From Pycnococcus provasolii (lineage: Eukaryota; Chlorophyta; Pseudoscourfieldiophyceae; Pseudoscourfieldiales; Pycnococcaceae), in NCBI GenBank assembly GCA_938743325.2, contig OW568899.1, forward strand, positions 368,577 to 432,576: a DNA stretch of 64,000 bases, read 5' to 3'. Positions within the stretch are counted from its first letter, which is position 1. Each line of letters begins with the position of its first letter. Shown piece after piece: positions 63,933 through 64,000 of this stretch. The notes beneath the pieces were generated by a model. The model was not told where the DNA came from. It searched no databases and was given only the letters and a program-made list of their open reading frames with translations. Both the position numbers and the translations under genes were made by a program.

Positions 63933-64000
63933 TTTGGTTCCGGGGCGAACTAGGACGAAAACGGGGCGTACTGCAATTTCGATTTCTGGCTCGGGGCGTA

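Larger units (their letters stand above)
63542..64000. other. Right-edge flank around the telomere-like array
   Basis: 63542-63638 is a short AT-rich flank; the last about 68 bases after the array (from 63933) contain two GGGGCGTA words and no gene. Confidence 0.6.

Overview
This 64 kb window reads as nuclear DNA of a small-genome green alga (Chlorophyta, prasinophyte-like); the species is not identified. Four things support this. (1) A ribosomal protein S13 of bacterial/plastid type with a transit peptide is nuclear, which is the green-lineage arrangement. (2) There are two CBP60-type (plant calmodulin-binding protein 60) genes, a DUF3531 plastid protein and a plastid type II peroxiredoxin. 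(3) Proteins with sperm-tail PG-rich and RPxSA motifs suggest a flagellate relative. (4) TGTAA motifs, the usual chlorophyte poly(A) signal, follow many stop codons. Telomeric DNA is TTAGGG type. Genes are dense, alternate in strand and are mostly intronless. The few introns inferred are in short genes and start with GTACGT or GTACCT.

Layout. 1-8.3 kb: two CBP60-like genes (the first cut by the window edge) flank a Kir channel/GST fusion gene and an IST1 (ESCRT-III regulator) gene. 8.8-16.4 kb: GDPD-like, PH-domain coiled-coil, two small unknowns and a Q-rich AP2-like protein. 17.3-26.4 kb: a DDX52/Rok1 helicase, a PG-rich repeat protein, a two-exon small gene, an F-box protein, a plastid peroxiredoxin and an unknown. 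26.9-38.3 kb: FAAH-type amidase, plastid TPR-like tail-anchored protein, a low-complexity protein, a three-exon acidic protein, plastid S13, nuclear Ycf21-like protein and DUF3531 protein. 38.4-53.6 kb: a membrane and ion set (K-Cl cotransporter, Orai-like channel, SMP lipid-transfer protein, Na+/H+ exchanger) with a VOC-fold protein, a p31comet-like protein, PCYT2 and a long coiled-coil protein. 53.9-61.1 kb: an ADHFE1-type dehydrogenase, a proline-rich protein and an RPxSA-repeat protein. From 61.1 kb the DNA becomes AT-richer, repetitive and gene-poor, and ends in a TTAGGG array running toward the right edge, so the window probably lies next to a right-hand chromosome end.

The genes are housekeeping in character and do not form an operon-like pathway. 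Loose themes are plastid function (S13, Ycf21-like, DUF3531, peroxiredoxin, TPR-like), ion transport and Ca2+ signalling (Kir-like, KCC, Orai, NHE, CBP60), and cilium/cytoskeleton. The most unusual observations are the Kir-channel/DHAR-GST fusion with no recognisable K+ filter, short TTAGGG runs repeatedly placed just upstream of start codons, a family of AAGGGCATATTAAT palindromes in intergenic DNA, and the subtelomeric repeat structure at the right end.
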